Made by a program: the position numbers and the translations under genes
IMG/VR virus record: IMGVR_UViG_3300036828_000667
Span: 49,839 to 113,838 of that record
DNA: 64,000 bases
Direction: 5' to 3' (one strand)
From: a virus
Shown: positions 31,371 through 40,335 of the stretch, one piece after another
How positions within the stretch are numbered: position 1 is the stretch's first letter
Layout: every line of letters starts with the position of its first letter
The notes under the pieces: model-generated
Seen by the model: only the letters and a program-made list of their open reading frames with translations
Told to the model about the DNA's origin: nothing
The model's database searches: none

Positions 31371-32933
31371 CTAAACTCCAACCGTGACCAGTGACCGTTG
31401 AACCAAAGTTTGAACAACACGTAATAGATCATCAGCTTCAGACTTAATTTCCACCTCATATCTAACTATTGGTCCCCAGTGATTACAGCGATTACGTAGA
31501 CCGGTCGCGGACATGAAGACCGTAAAAGCTGGACAGAATTTCGACAACCACTGGTATTGAGTACCTTGATCGCCTTTGCCATAATTTTGTAGATCAGCTG
31601 ACGATGGGTTTAAACCCTCCGTAAAGATAGGCTGGAAACCCTGCGGTTTATCCCAGAAATAATCGAATAACCTCTCAATGTCAACATCAGAACTCGACAA
31701 ATTCCAGGAACTCTGCATGAGCCCGGCTTCTGCCGTTTCCGGACTGGTATTTGTAGCTGACTGGTCACGGCCACACCAATGGTTACCACTGGTTTCTCGC
31801 ATACCAAGACCAATCATCAACGTAAATAGATGACGTAAAGTATCAACCCCATCGTTACTATTATCCATACCAAGCGAATAAAACTTGTCTCCATAATAAG
31901 TCATAACGTCGTCGTCATTACTACCATTCTCAGCTTCAGCCATAGTCATAGCTGCACTATTGCCGTCATTCAGAGCTACGACTGCCCAAGCGAACGACAA
32001 TGCCATACCAGCAATATATCCCGGAGGAGCAACACCACGGTCATCCCAGCTGTATTCAACAATCTCTGATCTATCGACAATGTTTAAAATCTGTGCCTGT
32101 AAATCAGGTCCAATTGGAGTAACAGTTCCTGCCATTTTCTGTTCTAGTTCGATTAGCTTGGTCCAGGTGTTTTTTCCCACTACACCATCAACACCAAGAT
32201 CCACTGCGGCTTGGAAGCCCTTCACAGCTGCGTCGGTCCGGCCTCCAAAATCCCCATCAACAGGAATGCCTAGGTCCCTCTGGACGCGTTCAACGGAACG
32301 ACCACTATCGCCTTGGCTCAGTACAACATCAGGCACTGTAGGGCCTTCTGGCGGCCTCCCCGGGGCTATTGGGGGTCGGTCTGTCGGAGGCTCAACCGGC
32401 TTGGGCGGTTGCTCGACCTCCTGACCACTGATCGCCCCGGCAATAGCTGTACATATCTGAGAGAAGTATTGCCTATATAGTTCAGCATCCTTACTACTAT
32501 CTACAAAACAGGTTTCTATTAGTATAGAAGGTTTACTAGTATTGTTCAGGAAGAATAGATCAGTTCGTTTCTTTGGACCACGGTCAATGAAATGACCAGC
32601 AGAAGCAATAGCAGCTGATACTTCATCAGCCAAGGTTTGCTGAGTTATATACAGACACTCAACACCCATTGGATTTGACGTATGGTTATAGGCATTAAAA
32701 TGGACAGAAACATCCAAATCCCTACTTTGGCTATTATGATAGTTTACTATTCTATTTAGGTTCTCGTTTTGTGAAGTACTCACATCGTCATGGAAAGTCT
32801 TTATACCAACACCGATATTCCGAAGCACAGTAGCTACTTGCTCGACTACTTTTCGAGCTTCATTCACTTCATCAAGGATATCTGACGCTCCCCTGATATG
32901 TTTCCCATGTCCTGAAGACAGAACGATATCCAT
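31371..32933 (-). CDS. multidomain endolysin: amidase, PG-binding and lysozyme-like domains
   Basis: 520 aa. Residues 1-170 are an Amidase_3 zinc N-acetylmuramoyl-L-alanine amidase (LSSGHGKHIRGAS, then E/H at DEVNEA, VHFNAYNH, ILIETCFVDS). A Pro-rich linker (~172-200) leads to a peptidoglycan-binding repeat (QGDSGRSVERVQRDLGIPVD ... GVDGVVGKNTW, ~205-265). The last ~240 residues (YSWDDRGVAPPGYIAGMALS, IGLGMRETSGNHWCGRD, ETAEAGLMQSSWN) look like a goose-lysozyme/transglycosylase-type domain with Glu ~379 as acid. Two different cell-wall bonds would be cut by one protein. No signal peptide. Confidence 0.8.
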   Translation of the reverse strand: MDIVLSSGHGKHIRGASDILDEVNEARKVVEQVATVLRNIGVGIKTFHDDVSTSQNENLNRIVNYHNSQSRDLDVSVHFNAYNHTSNPMGVECLYITQQTLADEVSAAIASAGHFIDRGPKKRTDLFFLNNTSKPSILIETCFVDSSKDAELYRQYFSQICTAIAGAISGQEVEQPPKPVEPPTDRPPIAPGRPPEGPTVPDVVLSQGDSGRSVERVQRDLGIPVDGDFGGRTDAAVKGFQAAVDLGVDGVVGKNTWTKLIELEQKMAGTVTPIGPDLQAQILNIVDRSEIVEYSWDDRGVAPPGYIAGMALSFAWAVVALNDGNSAAMTMAEAENGSNDDDVMTYYGDKFYSLGMDNSNDGVDTLRHLFTLMIGLGMRETSGNHWCGRDQSATNTSPETAEAGLMQSSWNLSSSDVDIERLFDYFWDKPQGFQPIFTEGLNPSSADLQNYGKGDQGTQYQWLSKFCPAFTVFMSATGLRNRCNHWGPIVRYEVEIKSEADDLLRVVQTLVQRSLVTVGV

Positions 32934-32982
32934 CGCTCGCTCCTATTCGAAGCAGGCCAAGCTCTGAATACTGTTACAGCTT

Positions 32983-33222
32983 TTAGTATTTAGTCTTAAC
33001 TATTCCGTTATCATCACAGAATTTAGCTCCCTTGGGAGTAAGCAAATAAATATCGGCACCTACAGTGTTGGACAACATAGCAGTATCTAACCACACAATA
33101 TACCCAGCGTCTTTAAGCCCATTCATAGCACTTTGAATACTAGATGGTCTATTATATTTAGAATAGAAGATTTTGTTTTTCGTATTCCTGAGAGACAGTA
33201 TCTTTCTCCACTCAGGCTTCAT
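32983..33222 (-). CDS. winged-helix-like small protein
   Basis: 79 aa. SSIQSAMNGLKDAGYIVWL followed by IYLLTPKGAKFC is the helix-wing pattern of small MarR-like readers. Tentative. Confidence 0.5.
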   Translation of the reverse strand: MKPEWRKILSLRNTKNKIFYSKYNRPSSIQSAMNGLKDAGYIVWLDTAMLSNTVGADIYLLTPKGAKFCDDNGIVKTKY

Positions 33223-33231
33223 GCTACTAAT

Positions 33232-34272
33232 TTATGCTACTAATTTTCTGATATATTCTTTAACATCGTTCCTAATGTTGCTTTCTATTATGTTACTGAC
33301 AAATGTTTTAGCAACTCTCATATCCATCTTATGTAACTGTTCTTCTAGCAAATCTTGGTTGATATCGAAAATAAAAGCTGTAGCTATCTCAGATCGGATG
33401 TCTTCAACAATTGAAAACTTATTATCTATAGGATATCTCAAATCCATTAGCTTAAAGTTTCTAAGAAGTATATCATGCCCATTTTTCAAAGCTTCATATC
33501 CTGAGGTTCTGGCTCCAGTAGGTCTCTCGAGCTTTGTCAGAGAATCGTATAAAGTATAATGTTTGTTATGCTGCAAGTCAATTAACTGGGAGGCGTATTT
33601 CTCAGCTGTCTCCCATCCACAAAACCCGGGAATGTTGTCAGATGTATCACCAGCAATAGCCCTGATCGTAAGCCAGTGGGCTCTCCAACAATCCTTATTT
33701 AGATTATTATCTCTGATAAGACTTTCGACAGTATACATTGTATCAGTCCTACTATCATATAAGTCAATATTTTTCGTAACCAGCTGAACTAAATCCATAT
33801 CTGAAGAATAGATGGTAACCCTTTCATTCGGGAGCTTACTACATATATAAGCTATGATATCATCAGCTTCACAATTTGGGACTTGAATCGACAGACATCC
33901 CGACAAAGGAAGAATTTGAGAATGCAACATTCTTGTTGTCATAACAAGCTTAGCTATATAATCATCTCTAGCCTCATCTCCCTCTTTAGCTAACAGATTA
34001 TCTGCTGATTTAAGACTGTCAGACACATTTCCAATTGGTATCTTATGAGGCTTATATTCTTTATATAATTCACGTCTAAATATAGGAATACCTAAATCCC
34101 AGCCACCTATAACTTGATCTTTAAGCTGATGCTTTAGTACGATCTTTGATAATGAACTTAAAGCGCCATGAACGCCACCCGTAAATCTTCCTTTACTGTC
34201 TTTTAATTCAGACTGAGGCGTATGTAAAGAAGCGTGAATAATAGAATGCATATCAGCCACGATAAGTCCCAC
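33232..34272 (-). CDS. 5'-3' exonuclease / flap endonuclease
   Basis: 346 aa. FEN/PIN-like motifs in order: VADMHSIIHASL, GGWDLG, RRELYKEYKPHK, CEADDIIAYI, YSSDMDLVQLV, AIAGDTSDNIPG with helix-hairpin-helix. It would remove RNA primers and process ends, replacing the missing 5' nuclease domain of the polymerase. Overlaps the next gene by 1 nt. Confidence 0.85.
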   Translation of the reverse strand: MGLIVADMHSIIHASLHTPQSELKDSKGRFTGGVHGALSSLSKIVLKHQLKDQVIGGWDLGIPIFRRELYKEYKPHKIPIGNVSDSLKSADNLLAKEGDEARDDYIAKLVMTTRMLHSQILPLSGCLSIQVPNCEADDIIAYICSKLPNERVTIYSSDMDLVQLVTKNIDLYDSRTDTMYTVESLIRDNNLNKDCWRAHWLTIRAIAGDTSDNIPGFCGWETAEKYASQLIDLQHNKHYTLYDSLTKLERPTGARTSGYEALKNGHDILLRNFKLMDLRYPIDNKFSIVEDIRSEIATAFIFDINQDLLEEQLHKMDMRVAKTFVSNIIESNIRNDVKEYIRKLVA

Positions 34273-34544
34273 TATCTGATACCCACGTCATACATTTTTT
34301 CAATTTTGTAAGGATTTTTTCTGCTTATAACCATACTATTGACCCATATTTTATACTCGCTAGGAGTTCCTCTGTTATATATTCTAACATGCCCACCATC
34401 ATCAAAAATAGCCCCGTCAAGAGGTAACTGGAACTTTACTGTAGATACATCAACTACCATACTCCAGATACGCCTAAAAGACTCTACAGGTACTGACTGA
34501 AATGATGCTGAAGCTCTCTGTATTAGATTAAGTGCTTGTGTCAT
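34272..34544 (-). CDS. internally deleted paralogue of the 29722-30564 protein
   Basis: 90 aa. FRRIWSMVVDVSTVKFQLPL corresponds to the N-terminal region of the 280-aa protein, and HVRIYNRGTPSEYKIWVNSM plus ISRK...KIEKMYDV to its extreme C-terminus; the ~170 residues between are missing. Intact frame with smooth junction at FDDGGHVRI. Confidence 0.65.
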   Translation of the reverse strand: MTQALNLIQRASASFQSVPVESFRRIWSMVVDVSTVKFQLPLDGAIFDDGGHVRIYNRGTPSEYKIWVNSMVISRKNPYKIEKMYDVGIR

Positions 34545-34549
34545 CTTAT

Positions 34550-35098
34550 TTACGCTGCCACTCTCTTCTCGAAGTCGGCATCCTTCTCCATCTCCCTCCT
34601 AAGATCGTTAATCTCAACAAAGCTATCAGCTGCTCTTCTCAGAGCATCTGAAACCATTTTTTGATTCAGCAAGGTCGAACATATTGTAACAACCTTGCCA
34701 GCGTCGTCGAGATGTTTAACCAGTGGAACAAACTGGCTATTTCCTGTAAATAGGATGAAATGGTCAACTGCTGGAATCAGCTTCATCGCCTGAATAGTAA
34801 AGTCAACCTGTATCCCTCGGTTACGCTCGTCAGTATCTGTAACTTTGCAGATGAACCCATTGTAGTCCAACCAATCAATCAACCTGATAATCGAGTTTTC
34901 CTCTTGGTCCTTATCAAGAGATACAAAATAGTAGATTTTCTTCAAGATAAGCATTCTCCTAAAATAATCGAGCATCTTCTTGTAATCAGGACTCCAATTA
35001 AGAGACTTAAATCCGTAATGCGAATTGATCCCATCAATCAAAACAGCTGCTGAAAGATCTTCGAATCCACCAAATGGCCTATTTTGTTCCATAGACAT
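34550..35098 (-). CDS. NYN/PIN-like nuclease domain protein
   Basis: 182 aa. AAVLIDGINSHYGF, then IQVDFTIQAMKLIPAVDHFI and LFTGNSQFVPLVKHLDDAGK are the acidic-residue motifs of the NYN (LabA/PIN) fold, a family of predicted ribonucleases. Situated between FEN and RecA genes. Could process host or phage RNA; substrate unknown. Confidence 0.75.
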   Translation of the reverse strand: MSMEQNRPFGGFEDLSAAVLIDGINSHYGFKSLNWSPDYKKMLDYFRRMLILKKIYYFVSLDKDQEENSIIRLIDWLDYNGFICKVTDTDERNRGIQVDFTIQAMKLIPAVDHFILFTGNSQFVPLVKHLDDAGKVVTICSTLLNQKMVSDALRRAADSFVEINDLRREMEKDADFEKRVAA

Positions 35099-35116
35099 TT
35101 TTTACTCTCCAATTTT

Positions 35117-36559
35117 TTACAACGCGTTCTCATCAAGCATAATCGGTGCCTCAGTAAGCTCGATATCACCCTCGACAACATCATCAGGGTCAAGCTCATG
35201 AGGATTATCTTCTGTATCCAAAGCTGCCTCTTCTACATCCTCTGGTTTCTCCTTTCCAGCCTCCTTCGGTTGGTCATCTGGGATGATAGGTCTAGAAACG
35301 TTTCTCTCATAAATTTTGTCTCGCTCCTCCAAGTCCTTCTTAGAAAGACTACCAAGCGTCAAACCAAGTTTCTCATACACTATATTCAGTGTGTAGTAGT
35401 TCTTTCTGAAATGTCTAGCTATGGCATCGAGAAACAATTCACGTAGCTTAGGATTTTTTGAAATGTAGTTATCCCCAGTAACCGCTTCCTTCTCCCACCT
35501 ATAAGACTTATCCTTATTATTAAGAAGTCGCCACCAACCACCGCTGGAGTATAAGATACCTAGGTCAGCGGCAACCATCGCAGCTTCATCATCAGGGACG
35601 ATCTTGCCTCCCATCTGATCGTTGATGTAGATTGGAATATTGTCCAGAGTCGGCCCGAATTTTGACTTCCTGACACTGACCTTACTAGAAGATCCAATAT
35701 ACATCTTCAAGCTTTCATCATAAACCTTCTTGTTCTTACTAAACCAGAAATAGTAGTGGTTCGCATGTTTAAGCGCGTTCCCACCTGAAGAGACTTCAGT
35801 CACGTTATAGGACCCTAGACCAGTAGTCCTTATTTGATTCAATAGGAATATGGTAACAGGCTTATTGAATAAGGAACTCATTACTATTGCAAGATTTATT
35901 TCGTTAATTCTAGCTCGTAGTCCCAGGCCTCCTGCGTCGCGTGGGTCATTTCCCTTCATCGCCTCTTCAACTTCTTTGGCAGGTTTAGAAGTCGCTATAG
36001 TGTCCCATATGACAAGAACTGGCGTAGGTCTACTAGGCTTTAGCAACCCCCTAAAAGCAAGAAGCGTAGCTAGGCTTTTCTGTGCTAGTAAGACTACCTC
36101 CTTAGAACTTACGGTATCATCAAGCAAGCTCAGATCAGGCTCTAGCTCAACTGTCTTCATCAACTTGATAGCGTCTTTCAGATTCCAGTCTTTTACAAAG
36201 TCCTCCACTGTAATCTTAGCTAGAGCTTGCCTATCTTGATCACCCAGGATACGATATATCTCACCGTAGCCACTTTCAAGTGTTCGAGCATTCTTGATAA
36301 TGGTACGAGTCATGTCAAGTTTGAAGGTGTACTCTAGTCGGATCAAGTCTACTGATAGTTCCGGGTCCAAGATAACGACAACACCATCTTTGTTATCTTC
36401 CAAAAAGTTTGCAGCAGTATCGTAGGCATATGCTGACTTTCCACTACCGGGTGGACCTGCTAATTCTGTTATAGTAGATTGATCAATCCCACCGGCTCCT
36501 ATGATGTTAATAGTATCTACCGGAGTTCTTATAGTATTGTGTGACCAAATATGCTTCAT
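35117..36559 (-). CDS. RecA/UvsX-like recombinase
   Basis: 480 aa. Walker A ELAGPPGSGKSAYAYD (~33-48), acidic ILDPE after strand 2, Walker B VLVIWDT (~181-187), and LLNQIRTT in the L2-preceding position; an acidic tail (~430-480, EEAALDTEDNPHELDPDD) as in RecA. Strand exchange and recombination-dependent replication. Its start overlaps the stop of the homing endonuclease at 36556 (ATGA). Confidence 0.85.
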   Translation of the reverse strand: MKHIWSHNTIRTPVDTINIIGAGGIDQSTITELAGPPGSGKSAYAYDTAANFLEDNKDGVVVILDPELSVDLIRLEYTFKLDMTRTIIKNARTLESGYGEIYRILGDQDRQALAKITVEDFVKDWNLKDAIKLMKTVELEPDLSLLDDTVSSKEVVLLAQKSLATLLAFRGLLKPSRPTPVLVIWDTIATSKPAKEVEEAMKGNDPRDAGGLGLRARINEINLAIVMSSLFNKPVTIFLLNQIRTTGLGSYNVTEVSSGGNALKHANHYYFWFSKNKKVYDESLKMYIGSSSKVSVRKSKFGPTLDNIPIYINDQMGGKIVPDDEAAMVAADLGILYSSGGWWRLLNNKDKSYRWEKEAVTGDNYISKNPKLRELFLDAIARHFRKNYYTLNIVYEKLGLTLGSLSKKDLEERDKIYERNVSRPIIPDDQPKEAGKEKPEDVEEAALDTEDNPHELDPDDVVEGDIELTEAPIMLDENAL

Positions 36560-37110
36560 TTATCACCTCTCCATATATGACCACGACGGATAGCAGAAAT
36601 TGTTGAAAAGTGAACTCCAAATTCTTCAGCCAATTTATTGTTGATCCCACGAGGCCCTTGACGTGATCTTATCTCACCCACCTGAGCCTGTGTAAGTTTT
36701 GACCAAGAATGTTGTTCTCCTCTAATAGCTGTCCCATGACTAATTTTATCTTCATATTGCTCCCCATAAGTTCCCCATTCAAGATTCTCTGGCCAACGAT
36801 TATCAGACTTATTACCGTTAAGATGACGACACTCGTCTTTTCCTAAAGGACATGGACCAACAAACGCATTTAATACCAGTTGATGAATATAAAATTTGCG
36901 TGTACGCCCATTTTCTTCCATAAAGACACAAAGATACCCAGTAGACGGATCAGGCTTTGGATTTTTTATTCCTTTCCTAAATCCACGGCCGATCTGTCCA
37001 GGTAACACTCTAATCCTTCCCATGTTTGATACTTGATGGAAAGGCCACTCAGGTTGATGATAAGGTATAAGTTCAATATCTTTCCAAACCTCACCTTCCA
37101 AGTCTTCCAT
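36556..37110 (-). CDS. NUMOD4-HNH homing endonuclease
   Basis: 184 aa. GEVWKDIELIPYHQPEWPFH, QVSNMGRIRVLPG (NUMOD4); IHQLVLNAFVGPCP, ECRHLNGNKSDNRWPENLEW (HNH_3); NKLAEEFGVHFSTISAIRRG (HTH). Wedged between SSB-like and RecA-like genes, coupled to the latter. First His of the nuclease motif is IHQ rather than VHR. Confidence 0.9.
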   Translation of the reverse strand: MEDLEGEVWKDIELIPYHQPEWPFHQVSNMGRIRVLPGQIGRGFRKGIKNPKPDPSTGYLCVFMEENGRTRKFYIHQLVLNAFVGPCPLGKDECRHLNGNKSDNRWPENLEWGTYGEQYEDKISHGTAIRGEQHSWSKLTQAQVGEIRSRQGPRGINNKLAEEFGVHFSTISAIRRGHIWRGDK

Positions 37111-37146
37111 AATAGTGACCTCCCATACTTTTATCTTATGGTCTTA

Positions 37147-38241
37147 TCAAGCAGCCTTCTTCGCTTTTTCTGTGGCTATAGTGCACAATTCTTCATAGTC
37201 ACATGCAAGACAGAAAGGATTTGCTTTAGTAGGTTTATTTGCGAACCTTACGTTGGGGTACACTTCAGACATTTTGGCGTTAATCTTACACTGATTGGCT
37301 AGTCTGCATTCGATTTCATCTGGATTAGCGGCTGTTGTCATCACAGCGGTTGACGATGATGCCTGAACCGATGCAGACTGCTGAGGCACAGCTGTAACAG
37401 AGGCTGAAGAGGCATTGGATGTTGTAGGAGCCTCAGCTGCTTTATCGCTGAACTTATGCGCTTCTGAAGACTTATCTTTAGCTTTTCCTCCAGAAGCACG
37501 AAAATTCGTGATCTCTTCATAGACAGCATTCTTCAGCTTGAAAAAATCTTCGTCAGAAATTTTGTCATCTTCATTGATATAGATACTATCCAGTCCGGTG
37601 TATGGAATCACCTCACCATCTTCGTTTTTAAACTCTAAGTCTGGTAAATCTAATGCCGTCATTCCTGCTATGCCACAACTCACGTTAGCCTTGCCACTTC
37701 CTCTAGCAATGGAAATTTTGATCCCAGGAGCCGCATTGTTAGGATCAAGCATTTTTCGCTTATCGTCCAGGTGCAATCCCGCGATAAAATCCTGGATAGC
37801 AAACATCTGACGACGGTCAAGAATTGCACCGTAATAATGCTTAGCCTTCGTAAATTCCTCGTCAGAAGATTCATAGAAATACGCCATCATATACCCATGT
37901 TCACGAGACTTGTATTGCCAAACTGGCTTTCCCCAAATCTTCTCCAACCCAGCGTCTGCAGCTTCAGTAAGTAAGTTGTCTACTCTATCATCTTTCCAAA
38001 ACCGGAGCTTCTTACCTTCCACAGGAATTCGGCTATGTATCCAAGCACGTCTGATCAAACGTACAAAACCCTTGGAATCACGATCTGGGAGAATGCGAAA
38101 AACGTAGGTGCCGTCTCCTAGAAAACAGACAGGAACTCCAGCTTGAAACCCGCCACGTTCTTTATATTCTTTACGGTACGCTTCTGCATCTTCATTTATT
38201 TTATTGATATCTTCATTTCCTAAGTTGAAGTTAAACTTCAT
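37147..38241 (-). CDS. single-stranded DNA-binding protein (gp32-like)
   Basis: 364 aa. The N-terminal KINEDAEAYRKEYKERGGFQ, GTYVFRILPDRDSKGF, then IWGKPVWQYKSREHGYMMAY resemble the OB core of T4 gp32-type proteins; a Ser/Ala/Thr linker (~270-310) separates a C-terminal Cys cluster (CRLANQCKINAK ... NPFCLACDYEELC), which may bind zinc. Role inferred from similarity and its place beside RecA and primase. Confidence 0.65.
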   Translation of the reverse strand: MKFNFNLGNEDINKINEDAEAYRKEYKERGGFQAGVPVCFLGDGTYVFRILPDRDSKGFVRLIRRAWIHSRIPVEGKKLRFWKDDRVDNLLTEAADAGLEKIWGKPVWQYKSREHGYMMAYFYESSDEEFTKAKHYYGAILDRRQMFAIQDFIAGLHLDDKRKMLDPNNAAPGIKISIARGSGKANVSCGIAGMTALDLPDLEFKNEDGEVIPYTGLDSIYINEDDKISDEDFFKLKNAVYEEITNFRASGGKAKDKSSEAHKFSDKAAEAPTTSNASSASVTAVPQQSASVQASSSTAVMTTAANPDEIECRLANQCKINAKMSEVYPNVRFANKPTKANPFCLACDYEELCTIATEKAKKAA

Positions 38242-38272
38242 GATTGTTCTCTCCTCTTTCAGACTGTTAAGG

Positions 38273-38680
38273 TCAAAAGGGTTGGTTTCCTTGTGCTGTA
38301 GTTGGTGCTCTAGTTACGACCTTCACTCCAGAGTTAGCCTGCATCTCTCCATAGAGGTGTACCGACTCAACAATAAGCTCCAGGATAGTGTCTGGGAGAA
38401 ATGACTCATTACTCTTATCTCCTGATGTCGCCTTAGCCCTAAGAGTTAGGTACCTCACCAGCTTGGCAATACATTCTCCGGCAATATGACTCTCACCACC
38501 AGGGACATCGGCCTTATCATACCCTGTAACTGCGAATACAAGATCAATGATCTCAGATGTAGAATCACGTGGCTTAGATTGAGCAAGCTCTAAAGTTTGT
38601 TTAATAACATCAACTTCAATAGCAGTCTTTGCCGTACTCATAGATTGAATAAACCCTTTCACGGACTTATCTTCAGGCAT
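38273..38680 (-). CDS. hypothetical protein of the replication cluster
   Basis: 135 aa, helical, with no recognised domain. Lies between primase and SSB-like genes, so possibly an accessory replication factor; context only. Confidence 0.55.
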   Translation of the reverse strand: MPEDKSVKGFIQSMSTAKTAIEVDVIKQTLELAQSKPRDSTSEIIDLVFAVTGYDKADVPGGESHIAGECIAKLVRYLTLRAKATSGDKSNESFLPDTILELIVESVHLYGEMQANSGVKVVTRAPTTAQGNQPF

Positions 38681-38686
38681 GGACTT

Positions 38687-39634
38687 TCACTTTCGCCTAA
38701 CGCCATAAGCGTTACGCCTTAGAATGTTAGTCATCAGAGGTTGAAACTGGTAAATCTCTTTCTCGAATATCTCTTTAAATCTCTTCCTAGAAACTGAGTT
38801 TGGATCTTGTTTCCAAGGAAGCCTTAGTAGAAATACGTCTTGACGATCAAGAGACTTGTAAACCGATCTAGCTATCTTGATACCATTTTCAAATGCGCCA
38901 CCGTCAGGGGCTATGTATATCTTATCAATATGTTTAAATGAAACCATCTCTTTTAACTGGGAGAGTTGAAATGGGCTTATTGTCTTGCCTAAGAGAACTA
39001 AGGGGCAAATACTTCCATCCAAGTGTTGGTAAGCTGACAATCCAGAAATTGTACCTTCAACGAGTATAACCTGATCAGTGTTAACATAATTAAGCCATAA
39101 AAGAGGTTTTACTTGGTCATGAATATTGGTATGACGTATAGTACTATTAACGTTTCTGATAGATAGAAAGTCAGTAACTCTTGATAATCCGTCTGTCCAA
39201 ATCTTGTTACAAAATATAACTCCTAACCTAGGAGTTCTCGTAGCCAGTATATTGAACCTATCAAGGACCTCAGGGAATATCCTTCGGTCATTGACCATAT
39301 AGTCTAGGCATTCTTGGTTATCTCTAATAGGAGAAGTCCAGTCGCCTAGCGAGAGTCTTTGGTAGGGGTAACGCTGTTCGTCCGGTACGGTTTCAAGCTG
39401 TTGGCGTATTAGTTCTGGCGTACGCAGAGCATCAGATATAATCACAGTTTCGCATCGAAAACAATGCCCAATTTGCTTCACTGTGTTGTAATAAAAATGC
39501 CCGGTGGTATCAGCAGTTTTAGTGAGTTCTACACAGTACGGGCAAATCCACACTTCTTCATAACCAGACTTTCTGACAAGGGTCCTTAAATCAAGGAATT
39601 CTCCAAAATGTAAAATCCCACTCTTTTTAAGCAA
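38687..39634 (-). CDS. DNA primase (zinc finger plus TOPRIM)
   Basis: 315 aa. Zinc ribbon C31-C34 and C58-C61 (WICPYC, GHCFRC) followed by a TOPRIM core: VILVEGTISGLSAY with catalytic Glu ~193 and IYIAPDGGAFENGIKI with the acidic motif (~245-260). DnaG-type RNA primer synthesis; the helicase is a separate protein (23774). Confidence 0.8.
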   Translation of the reverse strand: MLKKSGILHFGEFLDLRTLVRKSGYEEVWICPYCVELTKTADTTGHFYYNTVKQIGHCFRCETVIISDALRTPELIRQQLETVPDEQRYPYQRLSLGDWTSPIRDNQECLDYMVNDRRIFPEVLDRFNILATRTPRLGVIFCNKIWTDGLSRVTDFLSIRNVNSTIRHTNIHDQVKPLLWLNYVNTDQVILVEGTISGLSAYQHLDGSICPLVLLGKTISPFQLSQLKEMVSFKHIDKIYIAPDGGAFENGIKIARSVYKSLDRQDVFLLRLPWKQDPNSVSRKRFKEIFEKEIYQFQPLMTNILRRNAYGVRRK

Positions 39635-39940
39635 TCATTCTTCCTCCTTACCATTACGACTATGTCTTATGAGATTTAGAAAAGAGGTAGTCGGTCTGAA
39701 TATAACAGTTGGCTGGACAGTCTCTTCCATACATCTTTGATTTATATCATAATATCGTTTCTTCTGCATGATACCCCGCATCTGACCAAACCCACGAATA
39801 TACACAGTTTCATCGCAAATCTTATCCTGGAGAATTCCAAGAAAAGAATTGACTACAGTTTTCACGCTGTCCTTAGTGAACCCAGTCTCCAGCACGATAG
39901 CATTTATGATATCATGCTTGGCATCCTTTTTCGCGCCCAT
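39635..39940 (-). CDS. HU/IHF-family DNA-binding protein
   Basis: 101 aa. AKHDIINAIVLETGFTKDSV, TVVNSFLGILQDKI, VYIRGFGQMRGIMQKKRYYD match HU: helix-turn-helix dimer body and beta arm (the RNPxT tip is degenerate, FRPTTSF at the end). DNA bending during replication or packaging. Confidence 0.75.
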   Translation of the reverse strand: MGAKKDAKHDIINAIVLETGFTKDSVKTVVNSFLGILQDKICDETVYIRGFGQMRGIMQKKRYYDINQRCMEETVQPTVIFRPTTSFLNLIRHSRNGKEEE

Positions 39941-39960
39941 TGTACGCTATGCCACCTCTC

Positions 39961-40335
39961 TCACGTCCTATTCTTACTATCAGAAAATGATGCAGCTGTC
40001 ACCAATCCTGCTCTTGCAGCCAGATAGTTCTTAACGAACGTCTCGTCCGGAGAACACATGAAGGCTATAGCTGACAAGGGCACTTGGATTTCTTTATGAA
40101 CTATAGGATTAGCATCATGAAAGACTATAAAGTTAAACCTTTTTACATCCTTTTGATCACGACTCACAAGGATAGGGTCCTTCACAATAGCAATAGCATC
40201 TATTATTTGAACAATCTCTCCAATAAACTCAATATTTCTTCCATTTATTGAAATAAACTTTACACCTGTTATGGGATGTACTGGTGGTACTATATCAGCT
40301 GGTCCACTAGTCAAAAAGTCTTTGGTATTATTCAT
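39961..40335 (-). CDS. hypothetical protein
   Basis: 124 aa, beta-rich look (VKFISINGRNIEFIGEIVQI), not recognised. Its start overlaps the HNH stop (40332). Confidence 0.55.
   Translation of the reverse strand: MNNTKDFLTSGPADIVPPVHPITGVKFISINGRNIEFIGEIVQIIDAIAIVKDPILVSRDQKDVKRFNFIVFHDANPIVHKEIQVPLSAIAFMCSPDETFVKNYLAARAGLVTAASFSDSKNRT

Noticed and set aside
31960-32424. 154-codon + strand frame
   Set aside because: Antisense to the endolysin PG-binding and linker region; composition is a mirror of that coding sequence.
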